From NCBI RefSeq assembly GCF_036607905.1, contig NZ_CP144555.1, positions 6,014,001 to 6,078,000 on the forward strand: a DNA stretch of 64,000 nucleotides. The letters are read 5' to 3'. The notes below the pieces were generated by a model, which saw only the letters and a program-made list of their open reading frames with translations, ran no database searches and was not told the origin of the DNA. This document shows positions 57,512-64,000 of the stretch, piece after piece; position 1 is the first letter of the stretch, and each line of letters starts with the position of its first letter. The position numbers and the translations under genes are program-made. Source of the stretch: Streptomyces sp. SCSIO 75703 (GTDB lineage Bacteria; Actinomycetota; Actinomycetes; Streptomycetales; Streptomycetaceae).

Positions 57512-58747
57512 GTGAGCGCACCCACCGACCCGACCCCCGAGGCCGCGCCCCGCCGGGCACCCCGTGCCCGCGGTGCCGAGGCCCGTCCGACGAAGCCGGT
57601 CGAGCCCGGACCGCCCGTGCAGGAGGGCAGCGACTGGTCGGCGTGGCCGGTCTACAACTCGGCCGAACTGGGGTTCCGCGACTACTGGTACCCGACCATC
57701 TGGGCACATCAGGTCCAGGACAAGCCCGTGCCGATCACCCTGGCCGGCGAACGCGTCGTGCTGGTCCGCGACGGGGACACGGTCCGGGGCCTGCACGACC
57801 GCTGCCCGCACCGCGGCGTGCCCCTGTCGCTGGGCCGCCGTCAGTTCCCCGGCACCATCAGTTGTGCCTACCACGGCTGGACCTTCGGTCTGGAGACCGG
57901 AAAGCTCGACGCCGTCATCACCGACGGACCCGACAGCCCCATCTGCGGCAAGATCTCCGTCGCCACCTACCCGGTGGAGGAGCGCCTGGGCCTGCTGTGG
58001 GTGTACATCGGGGACGTGGAACCCGGCGAGGAACCCCCGCCGGTCGAGCGCGACATCCCCACCGAGCTGACCGAGAACACCCTGGTCCTCGGCGGGCGGT
58101 CGGAGGTCCGCAAGGGCAACTGGCGGTTCGGCGCCGAGAACGGTTTCGACGAGGGCCACGCGAAGTACCTGCACAACACCGCGCTGTGGCGCCTGTTCAA
58201 GGTCATGCCCACCTGGAACAAGACACGGATCGTCGAGAAGGACGGCTGGCTGGTCCGGGTGCAGGACGAACTGCACTGGGAGGCGGAGTTCCCCGGGGTG
58301 GGCACCTTCACCAACAAGCGCTGGTGGAAGCGGGTCCCCCTGCCGGACCACCCCGGCAAGAACGGCAACGCCAACCCCGTGATCGACGCCATGGACATCC
58401 CCGGCTTCGTGTCGATCCGGATGCCCGGACTGCTGCGGGTGGCCTACCCGAAGTTCATCCACTACGAGTGGTACGTCCCCGTCGACGCCGATCACGTGCG
58501 CTACGTGCAGCTCATGGTCCGGTTCGAGACCGGCGCCACGGCGCTGGCCTTCAAGGCGAAGTACCTGTCCGCCTTCCGGTGGCTGTTCCACGGCCAGTTC
58601 ACCCGGCAGGACGCCTGGATGGTCAACGTCACCGACGCCCCGCCGGAGCGGCTCTACCGGCCCGACCTGTCGATCAACGCCTGGCGCCGGCACGTCGAGC
58701 AGATCGCGCCGGTCGCCCAGCCCACGGAGCGCCGTGTCGGCCACTGA
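57512..58747 (+). CDS. Rieske non-haem iron oxygenase, CarAa-like
   Basis: 411 residues. Rieske ligands Cys98, His100, Cys118 and His121 (C-P-H-R-G and C-A-Y-H-G-W). Mononuclear iron site: Asp213 bridge with His216 and His221 in E-N-G-F-D-E-G-H, and an Asp in Q-D-A-W-M-V near the C-terminus. R-D-Y-W-Y-P at the start and Y-E-W-Y-V-P-V-D late in the protein recall carbazole 1,9a-dioxygenase and 2-oxoquinoline monooxygenase, so an N-heteroaromatic or fused-ring substrate is possible. The first 40 residues are a Pro/Arg-rich extension. GTG start has GGAG five bases upstream. Confidence 0.92.
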   Translation: MSAPTDPTPEAAPRRAPRARGAEARPTKPVEPGPPVQEGSDWSAWPVYNSAELGFRDYWYPTIWAHQVQDKPVPITLAGERVVLVRDGDTVRGLHDRCPHRGVPLSLGRRQFPGTISCAYHGWTFGLETGKLDAVITDGPDSPICGKISVATYPVEERLGLLWVYIGDVEPGEEPPPVERDIPTELTENTLVLGGRSEVRKGNWRFGAENGFDEGHAKYLHNTALWRLFKVMPTWNKTRIVEKDGWLVRVQDELHWEAEFPGVGTFTNKRWWKRVPLPDHPGKNGNANPVIDAMDIPGFVSIRMPGLLRVAYPKFIHYEWYVPVDADHVRYVQLMVRFETGATALAFKAKYLSAFRWLFHGQFTRQDAWMVNVTDAPPERLYRPDLSINAWRRHVEQIAPVAQPTERRVGH

Positions 58748-59558
58748 GCCGGTGACCGTACCGGCCCACGGCTGGGCGGGAGCCGCGCACGGCCCGGTCA
58801 CCGTCGTCCTGCACGGCGGTGGCCCGGGCTGCCACGCGACCGCCGACTTCGGCGCGGTGATGGCCGTGCGGCCCGCCCACCGGTGGCTGTGGGTGGACCT
58901 GCCCGGCTACGGCGGCTCGGTGACGGGACCCTCCGCGGCACGAGGCTCCGTCTCGGGCGCGGCCCACGCTCTCGCGACGCTGCTGGAGCGGGTCGGTCCC
59001 GACCGGGTCGACGTGCTCGCCCAGTCGTACGGCGGCCTGGTCGCGCTGCGACTCGCGGCCGACCGGCCCGAGCGGGTCCGCAGGATGGTGCTCATCGGCA
59101 GCCAGCCCACGCCCACGCCCGGCGGGGCGGGCCCGTTGCGCACCGATCCCGGGCTCGGCGTCCGGGCCCGTACCGAGTACTACGGCGGTGACGGCCCCAG
59201 CCCCGCGAAGATGCGGGCGCTGCTGGCCGCGCTGGAGTGGTACGACCCCGCCCGTATCCCGGAGTCGACGGTGCTGGCCCGCTACCGGGCCAGCACCACC
59301 GCCGGCGCCCTCGCGACCGCCACCCTGCCCGCCCCCGCCGAGGACCTGGGCCGCGTCCTCGGCGCCGTCGAGGCCCCCACCCTGGTCCTGTGGGGACGTC
59401 ACGACCCCTTCGCCGGCCCCGACTACGCGGCGGCACTCGCCGACGCGCTGCCCCTCGCCGACCTCGCCGTCGTCGGCCGGACCGCCCACCACCCGCAGGC
59501 CGAACGCCCGGCCGCCGTCGCCGCGCTCGCCGGCGCGTTCCTCACCGACAGGAGCTGA
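58734..59558 (+). CDS. Alpha/beta hydrolase, meta-cleavage-product hydrolase type
   Basis: 274 residues. The oxyanion strand L-H-G-G-G-P-G (about 26-32) is the mark of BphD/HsaD/CarC-type carbon-carbon hydrolases; nucleophile Ser98 in A-Q-S-Y-G-G, acid in W-G-R-H-D-P, His in T-A-H-H-P-Q. It would hydrolyse the dienoate made by extradiol ring cleavage. It overlaps the oxygenase gene by 14 bases. A second hydrolase at 62044 could take a different ring-cleavage product. Confidence 0.88.
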   Translation: MSATEPVTVPAHGWAGAAHGPVTVVLHGGGPGCHATADFGAVMAVRPAHRWLWVDLPGYGGSVTGPSAARGSVSGAAHALATLLERVGPDRVDVLAQSYGGLVALRLAADRPERVRRMVLIGSQPTPTPGGAGPLRTDPGLGVRARTEYYGGDGPSPAKMRALLAALEWYDPARIPESTVLARYRASTTAGALATATLPAPAEDLGRVLGAVEAPTLVLWGRHDPFAGPDYAAALADALPLADLAVVGRTAHHPQAERPAAVAALAGAFLTDRS

Positions 59559-59563
59559 CCCCC

Positions 59564-59695
59564 ATGTCCTCTCGCACCACCGTCCTCCTCGCCCTCGCCG
59601 TCGTCGCGGCGGCCGTGGCCGCGCAGCGCACCGGTCTGCTCGTCCGGCTGGGGCGCGGCACCACCGTCCGCTCCGTCCGGCCGGGCGCGCGATGA
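59564..59695 (+). CDS. 43-residue membrane peptide in the Rieske operon
   Basis: A short protein: one hydrophobic stretch (T-V-L-L-A-L-A-V-V-A-A-A-V-A-A, about 5-20) and a basic tail (R-L-G-R-G and R-P-G-A-R), a typical single-helix topology. The ribosome-binding site AGGAG lies 9 bases upstream; the start is 5 bases after the hydrolase stop, and the stop overlaps the next start by ATGA. The tight packing argues it is translated. No family recognised; could be a membrane tether or transport aid. Confidence 0.6.
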   Translation: MSSRTTVLLALAVVAAAVAAQRTGLLVRLGRGTTVRSVRPGAR

Positions 59696-61008
59696 CCCGG
59701 CTGGACACGGAGCGACGGGCCTGGGCCGAGGCCGCCGGGAAACTCGTCACTCCCGAACGGCTCACCGAACTCGTCGTCGCGATGGTCGACATCCCGAGCC
59801 CGACCGGTGAGGAGGGCGAACTCGCCCGCTGGCTGGCCACGGCCCTCGACCAGGCGGGACTCGACGCCCGGCACCAGGTGATCGACGACCGCCAGGCCAA
59901 CGCCGTCGGCCGGCTCCGTGGCGACGGCAGCGGCGAGGACCTGCTGCTCTACGCCCCGATCGACACCCTCACCGTCGGCGACCCCGACGAGGACGTGCCG
60001 TGGATCGGTCCCGCGTTGCGGGCGGACATGCGGCCACGCGCCCAGGTCCACGGCCACCACGTGCTCGGGCTCGGCGCCAGCAACCCCAAGGGGCACGGGG
60101 CGGCGGTCGTCGCCGCCGCGGAGGCGATCGCCCGCGCCGGAATCCCGCTGCGCGGCGATCTCGTCGTCGGCCTGGGAGCCGGCGGGATGCCGACCAACGG
60201 CCGTACCACCCGCGGCCTGAACCGGCACAACACCGGCCAGGGGAGCGGCTGTTCGTTCATGCTCGAACAGGGCTGGTGGGCCGACCACGCTCTCGTCGCC
60301 AAGCCGGGATGGGCCGTGGCGTGGGAGGAGGTGGGCCTGTGCTGGTTCGAGGTCCGCGTGCGCGGCACCTACACCTACGTCGGCAGCCGGCACCGGATGC
60401 CCTACCGCAACTCACTCGCCCACGCCGCCACCGTGATCGACGCCCTGGAGCGCTGGTTCCCCGAGTACGCGGACCGGCACACCGACGGACTGGTCGCTCC
60501 GCAGGGCATCGTGTCCAGCGTGGAGGGCGGCTGGCCGCGGATGGCGGCCGTGACCCCGGCCCTGTGCCGGATCACGGTCGACCTGCGCACCAGCCCCCGC
60601 TCGACACCCGCCGACGTACGCCGCGAGTTCGCCGCCGCCATCGACGCGATCACCGCCGCGCATCCGGGGATCGACCTGGACTGGGACATGGTGCTCTCCA
60701 TCCCCGGCACCCACACGCCCGAGGACGCCCCGGTCGTCGCGGCGGCCAAGGCCGCGTGGGAGGAGATCGCCGGACGCCCGCACGAGCCCATCATCGCCAC
60801 CAGCGGCGCGACCGACGCCAACATCCTCCGCTCCCGCGGCCTGCCGACCGCCCGGATCGGCATGGACCGCATCGGACCGGACGCCCCGCTGCCGCTGGAC
60901 TTCCCGTCCGGGATGAACGTCGTCGACATCCGGGAGGCCGTCCGGCTGACCCGGGCCATCGTGCACACCGCGATCACGCTGTGCACCGCAGAACGGAGCG
61001 CCCCATGA
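59692..61008 (+). CDS. M20 peptidase-family protein lacking metal ligands
   Basis: 438 residues with the M20/ArgE-DapE two-domain layout: catalytic domain with a lid domain inserted at about 215-335. The usual zinc ligands are not there. The H-x-D of motif 1 reads Pro89-Ile-Asp91; the bridging Asp of the D-M-K-G motif is Asn131 (S-N-P-K-G); the D-E-E of motif 3 is replaced by A-G-G (163-165); and the late G-P-x-x-x-x-H segment lacks His. The fold is probably kept with a changed mechanism or a non-catalytic role. It sits mid-operon with ATGA overlaps on both sides. Confidence 0.82.
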   Translation: MTRLDTERRAWAEAAGKLVTPERLTELVVAMVDIPSPTGEEGELARWLATALDQAGLDARHQVIDDRQANAVGRLRGDGSGEDLLLYAPIDTLTVGDPDEDVPWIGPALRADMRPRAQVHGHHVLGLGASNPKGHGAAVVAAAEAIARAGIPLRGDLVVGLGAGGMPTNGRTTRGLNRHNTGQGSGCSFMLEQGWWADHALVAKPGWAVAWEEVGLCWFEVRVRGTYTYVGSRHRMPYRNSLAHAATVIDALERWFPEYADRHTDGLVAPQGIVSSVEGGWPRMAAVTPALCRITVDLRTSPRSTPADVRREFAAAIDAITAAHPGIDLDWDMVLSIPGTHTPEDAPVVAAAKAAWEEIAGRPHEPIIATSGATDANILRSRGLPTARIGMDRIGPDAPLPLDFPSGMNVVDIREAVRLTRAIVHTAITLCTAERSAP

Positions 61009-61088
61009 AGGGGATCACCGGATCACCGTCACACGCGGCGGCACCGCGCACCCGGCCGGGCGCCGGAGAAGCGGGGGAGGCGTCATGA
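61005..61088 (+). CDS. Possible 27-residue ORF linking M20 and dioxygenase genes
   Basis: An ATG overlaps the M20-protein stop as ATGA and its own stop overlaps the dioxygenase start as ATGA, so the frame links the two genes with exact coupling at both ends. The peptide is low in complexity (M-K-G-I-T-G-S-P-S-H then Ala/Pro/Arg/Gly). It may be a real small protein, a translation-coupling device, or chance; no strong ribosome-binding site precedes it. Confidence 0.3.
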   Translation: MKGITGSPSHAAAPRTRPGAGEAGEAS

Positions 61089-62047
61089 GCCGGCTGGTCC
61101 TGGGCGTCGGAGCCTCGCACAGCACCCTGATGAACACGCACTGGGCCGAGGTCGACCACCTGCCCGCGGCGCACCGGTTCCGCGACGGCCTGGTCCGGGC
61201 GCGCGAGGCGTTGACCGAGGCCCGGCCGGACGCCGTCGTGGTGATCGGGTCCAACCACTTCCGCGGCATGTTCCTCGACCTGATGCCGTCCTTCACCATC
61301 GGGGTCGGCGAGGTACGGGGCGCCGGAGAGGCGGACACACCCGGCGGACCGCTCCCCGTCGACACCGACCTCGCCCGCCACATCGTCGACGGTCTGGTCA
61401 CGGACGGGTTCGACCCGGCGTTCTCCCTGCGGCTGACCGTCGACCACGGCATCACCCACTCGCTGCAGCACCTGCTGCCCGCCCTCGACGTACCGATCGT
61501 CCCGGTGGTGATCAACATGTTCGCGCCGCCGCTGCCCTCCCTGCGCCGCTGCCACGCGCTCGGCACCGCCCTGCGCGACGCCATCCGTGACGACGGTGAG
61601 GACAAGCGGATCGCGGTCATCGCCTCCGGCGGACTCTCCCACAGGCTGCCCTGGCCCAAGTGGTTCGACGCCCTCTCGGACGACGACCGGTTCCTGGTCG
61701 AGGCATGGCTCAACGGCCGAACCTCCTGGAGCGAGTACGAGGTGCGTCGCCGGCAGATCATCCGGGCCGCCGAACCGGACATCAACGAGGAGTTCGACCA
61801 GTGGTTCCTGCGCGTGCTCGAGACCGGTGACCTCTCCGCGCTCCTCGACCACACCGACGAACAGATCGAGAAGGAGGCGGGCAACGGAGCACACGAACTG
61901 CGCGCCTGGATCGCGATGACCGCGGCCCTCACCGCACCGGGGGCGCCGCCGACCGGCCGCACCCTCGCCTACGGGGCCGTCCCCGACTGGCTGACCGGCA
62001 TGGGCGTCAGCCTGCTCACCCCCTCGTCCAAGGAGACCTCGGCATGA
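61085..62047 (+). CDS. Class III extradiol ring-cleavage dioxygenase (LigB family)
   Basis: 320 residues, LigB fold, similar in size to 2,3-dihydroxyphenylpropionate dioxygenase. Iron ligands are expected at His12 (G-A-S-H-S-T) and His58 (G-S-N-H-F-R-G); a catalytic His is in D-H-G-I-T-H-S; a further His in S-G-G-L-S-H is conserved. It cleaves a catechol beside a hydroxyl group, giving a ring-opened dienoate. No small LigA-type subunit gene is adjacent, so it is the single-subunit type. GGAGG lies 4 bases before the ATG. The next gene, an alpha/beta hydrolase, overlaps it by 4 bases. Confidence 0.9.
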   Translation: MSRLVLGVGASHSTLMNTHWAEVDHLPAAHRFRDGLVRAREALTEARPDAVVVIGSNHFRGMFLDLMPSFTIGVGEVRGAGEADTPGGPLPVDTDLARHIVDGLVTDGFDPAFSLRLTVDHGITHSLQHLLPALDVPIVPVVINMFAPPLPSLRRCHALGTALRDAIRDDGEDKRIAVIASGGLSHRLPWPKWFDALSDDDRFLVEAWLNGRTSWSEYEVRRRQIIRAAEPDINEEFDQWFLRVLETGDLSALLDHTDEQIEKEAGNGAHELRAWIAMTAALTAPGAPPTGRTLAYGAVPDWLTGMGVSLLTPSSKETSA

Positions 62048-62895
62048 CCATCTGGACCGACCTGACCGGCACCGACTTCGAGGTGTCGTACGCACCGGTG
62101 AACGGGACGCCCACCCGTGTGCTGCGCGCCGGCGACGGCGCGGCCGTCGTGATGCTCCACGGCACCAGCGGCCACCTGGAGGCGTTCGTGCGCAACGTGC
62201 CGGAGCTGTCCGAGCACTTCGCGCTGCACGCCCTCGACATGCTGGGCCACGGCTACACCGACAACCCGGGCGGCGACCTGCGCATCCCCCGCTACGTGCG
62301 GCACGTGCTCGACTACCTCGACAGCCGCGGCATCGAGCGAGCCCACTTCATCGGCGAGTCCCTCGGCGGCTGGGTGGCCGGCCGGCTGGCCGCAGACCAC
62401 CCGGAGCGGGTCGGGCGGCTGATCCTCGTGGCCCCGGGCGGGACCGTGGCCAACCCCGAGGTCATGAACCGTATCCGCACCAGCACCAAGGCGGCCGTCA
62501 CCAGCGACGACCGGGACCTGACCCGCCGGCGCCTGGAACTGCTCATGCACGACGCGGTGAACGTCTCCGAGGAACTCGTCGACGTCCGCCACGCGATCTA
62601 CCACCGTCCCGAGTTCGTCGCCGGCATCGACGAACTGCTGTGCCTGCAGAAGATGGAGAACCGGACCGAGGACCTCCTCAGCCCCGAACAGATGGCCCGG
62701 ATCGAGGCGCCCACCCAGATCGTCTGGGGCGCCCAGAACCCCTTCGGCGACGTCCCGGAAGCGCACCGGATGCAGCAGTCGATCCCGGGCGCGGCCCTGG
62801 AGATCTTCCCGGAGTGCGGCCACTGGCCCCAGCACGAGCACGCGGACCGGTTCAACAAGCTCGCGCTGGAGTTCCTGGGCCGGGAGAGGGCATGA
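62044..62895 (+). CDS. Alpha/beta hydrolase (MhpC/meta-cleavage hydrolase-like)
   Basis: 283 residues. Oxyanion strand M-L-H-G-T-S-G-H, nucleophile Ser106 in G-E-S-L-G-G, acid in W-G-A-Q-N-P (Asn rather than the usual Asp, so the acid residue may be the Asp three residues later), His in E-C-G-H-W-P-Q. Its overlap with the extradiol dioxygenase (ATGA) points to hydrolysis of the ring-cleavage product, yielding a carboxylate and a 2-hydroxypentadienoate-type product for the hydratase/aldolase enzymes at 3.6-6.4 kb. Confidence 0.9.
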   Translation: MTIWTDLTGTDFEVSYAPVNGTPTRVLRAGDGAAVVMLHGTSGHLEAFVRNVPELSEHFALHALDMLGHGYTDNPGGDLRIPRYVRHVLDYLDSRGIERAHFIGESLGGWVAGRLAADHPERVGRLILVAPGGTVANPEVMNRIRTSTKAAVTSDDRDLTRRRLELLMHDAVNVSEELVDVRHAIYHRPEFVAGIDELLCLQKMENRTEDLLSPEQMARIEAPTQIVWGAQNPFGDVPEAHRMQQSIPGAALEIFPECGHWPQHEHADRFNKLALEFLGRERA

Positions 62896-63971
62896 GCACG
62901 GCGGCCACGGCCACGGCCACGGCCACGGCCGCGCCCCGCGCGGCGCTGCGGGTCGGCGTCCGCGTCCCGCCGTGCGACCGGGCGGACCGGCTGGTCGAGT
63001 CCGTCCGCCGGGCCGAGGAACTCGGCTTCGACCAGGTGTGGTTCCCCGACTCCCAACTCCTGTGGCGAGACGTGTTCACGGTACTGACCGCGGCCGCCCT
63101 GGGCACCGACCGGATCGGCCTGGGCACCGCGGTCACCAACCTGGTGACCCGGCACCCGGCCGTCGTCGCCTCGGCCGCGCGCAGCGTGGCCGAGCTGGCG
63201 CCCGGCAGGTTCACCCTCGGCCTCGGCGTGGGCAACAGCTCGGTCGGTCCCATCGGCCTGCGCCCGAGCACCGGGGCGGCGCTGCGCGAGGGAATCGGCG
63301 TGCTGCGGGCCCTGCTGTCCGGGGACGAGTGGGACTTCGGGGGCGCCCGCTCCCGGCTCCGCGACCCCCGGCCGGACGTGCCGATCCACATGGCCGCCAG
63401 CGGCCCGCGCAACCTGCGGCTCGCCGGGGAGACAGCGGACGGGGTCATCCTGCTCAGCGGCGCCTCCCCGAAGACCCTCACCGGTGCCACCGCGCGGGTA
63501 CGGGAGGGCGCCGAGGCCGCGGGCCGCGATGCCGAGTCGGTCCCCCTGACCGTCTCGGCGTTCTGCGCCGTGACCGACGACGTCGAGGCCGACGCGCGAC
63601 GGCTCAAACCGGTCTGCGCGTCCATCGCGCAGAACGGCGGAGCGCCCTTCCTCGCCCTCGCCGGAATCGAACTGGACGTCCCCGCCCGGGTGGAGGGCGT
63701 CTACCCGGACCTCGTACACGCCGAGGACTGGGACGCGGCCGTGGAGATCTGCTCGCAGTGGGTCAGTGACGAGGCGGCCCTGCGCTTCGCCCGGGAGTTC
63801 TGCCTGTTCGGCACCGCCCAGGAGATCACCGAACGGCTCGGGGAACTGCACGCCACCGGAGTGACCGGGGTGTTCCTCCAGCACGTCGGCTCCTACGACC
63901 CGCCCACCGAGCTGATCGAGAGCGTCGGCTCCACGGTGTTGCCCGCCCTGCGCCGGGGAGCGGTCCGGTGA
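62892..63971 (+). CDS. LLM-class flavin-dependent oxidoreductase
   Basis: 359 residues of the luciferase-like/F420-dependent TIM barrel: E-E-L-G-F-D-Q-V-W-F-P-D near 42-53, R-I-G-L-G-T-A-V-T-N, P-G-R-F-T-L-G-L-G-V-G, and A-S-G-P-R-N-L-R-L-A. Uses FMNH2 or F420 for monooxygenation or hydride transfer. An (Ala-Thr) run at residues 4-13 comes from a GGCCAC hexamer repeated four times plus GGCC. Start and stop both overlap neighbours (ATGA, GTGA). In an aromatic operon it could open a second ring or oxidise a heterocycle. Confidence 0.88.
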   Translation: MSTAATATATATAAPRAALRVGVRVPPCDRADRLVESVRRAEELGFDQVWFPDSQLLWRDVFTVLTAAALGTDRIGLGTAVTNLVTRHPAVVASAARSVAELAPGRFTLGLGVGNSSVGPIGLRPSTGAALREGIGVLRALLSGDEWDFGGARSRLRDPRPDVPIHMAASGPRNLRLAGETADGVILLSGASPKTLTGATARVREGAEAAGRDAESVPLTVSAFCAVTDDVEADARRLKPVCASIAQNGGAPFLALAGIELDVPARVEGVYPDLVHAEDWDAAVEICSQWVSDEAALRFAREFCLFGTAQEITERLGELHATGVTGVFLQHVGSYDPPTELIESVGSTVLPALRRGAVR

Positions 63972-64000
63972 GCGTCCTGGAGGAGCTGGCACTGCGCGGC
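63968..64000 (+). CDS. Start of a further operon gene, cut by the window end
   Basis: GTG overlaps the LLM gene stop (GTGA) and the frame stays open to the last base (V-S-V-L-E-E-L-A-L-R-G). Only 11 residues are visible, too few to name a product. It shows that the operon continues. Confidence 0.55.
   Translation, partial: MSVLEELALRG

Noticed and set aside
1..64000. CRISPR arrays, tRNA/rRNA genes, insertion sequences, prophage or att sites
   Set aside because: I looked for regularly spaced repeats, tRNA-like arms, transposase or integrase motifs and found none. Short tRNA-like fragments were inside genes.

Overview
The window is a stretch of very GC-rich actinomycete chromosome, most likely Streptomyces. 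The evidence is strong third-position G/C bias, GTG starts, many ATGA/GTGA stop-start overlaps, a mycothiol-type maleylpyruvate isomerase, a DasR-type chitin regulon site and many one-component regulators (IclR, GntR, TetR, MerR). I saw no rRNA, tRNA, CRISPR, IS element or phage gene. It reads as a catabolic hub interleaved with ordinary housekeeping genes.

Layout. 1-2.8 kb: 3' end of a gamma-glutamyltransferase, a lactate-permease-type carrier and a small membrane protein. 2.8-6.4 kb: IclR regulator divergent from the three lower meta-cleavage enzymes (2-hydroxypentadienoate hydratase, acetaldehyde dehydrogenase, 4-hydroxy-2-oxovalerate aldolase). 6.8-10.4 kb: a second IclR regulator divergent from the gentisate pathway (gentisate dioxygenase, fumarylpyruvate hydrolase, maleylpyruvate isomerase). 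10.7-28.8 kb: mixed genes: photolyase, two MFS exporters, cysteine-synthase-like enzyme, MerR/HEAT pair, MgtE with an unusual leader, HutC-type GntR, ECF-like sigma factor with YCII partner, oxidoreductase, EamA transporter and an HMCES/YedK abasic-site protein.

29.0-35.2 kb: a five-gene operon for the lower protocatechuate-4,5/gallate pathway (4-oxalomesaconate tautomerase, hydratase, CHA aldolase, PDC lactonase, MFS permease), divergent from a GntR/FCD regulator. 36.0-38.3 kb: DoxX protein, a DasR-controlled chitin-active LPMO and a small secreted protein. 38.8-50.4 kb, all minus strand: a sugar-acid (galactonate-type) island with ABC transporter, dehydrogenases, lactonase, dehydratase, kinase, KDPG-type aldolase and GntR regulator. 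The same AT-rich palindrome precedes both of its transcription units.

51.3-64 kb: two units flanking a TetR gene. The minus unit encodes an MHS permease, two alpha/beta hydrolases and an Asp/Glu-racemase/maleate-isomerase homologue. The plus unit of at least nine genes encodes a reductase, a CarAa-like Rieske oxygenase, two meta-cleavage-product-type hydrolases, an M20 homologue lacking its metal ligands, a class III extradiol dioxygenase, an LLM flavoenzyme and two very small ORFs. Three copies of a CCGTACT-NN-GTAC operator tie both units to the TetR gene. I see this as an aromatic or N-heteroaromatic degradation system whose substrate cannot be read from sequence. Its meta-cleavage products could feed the hydratase/aldolase block at 3.6-6.4 kb.

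The most unusual items are the mgtE leader (an intrinsic terminator followed by an 11-codon Pro-rich leader ORF), the TetR-controlled catabolic system with its metal-ligand-less M20 protein and a hydrolase lacking its nucleophile Ser, and the MerR protein fused to HEAT repeats.
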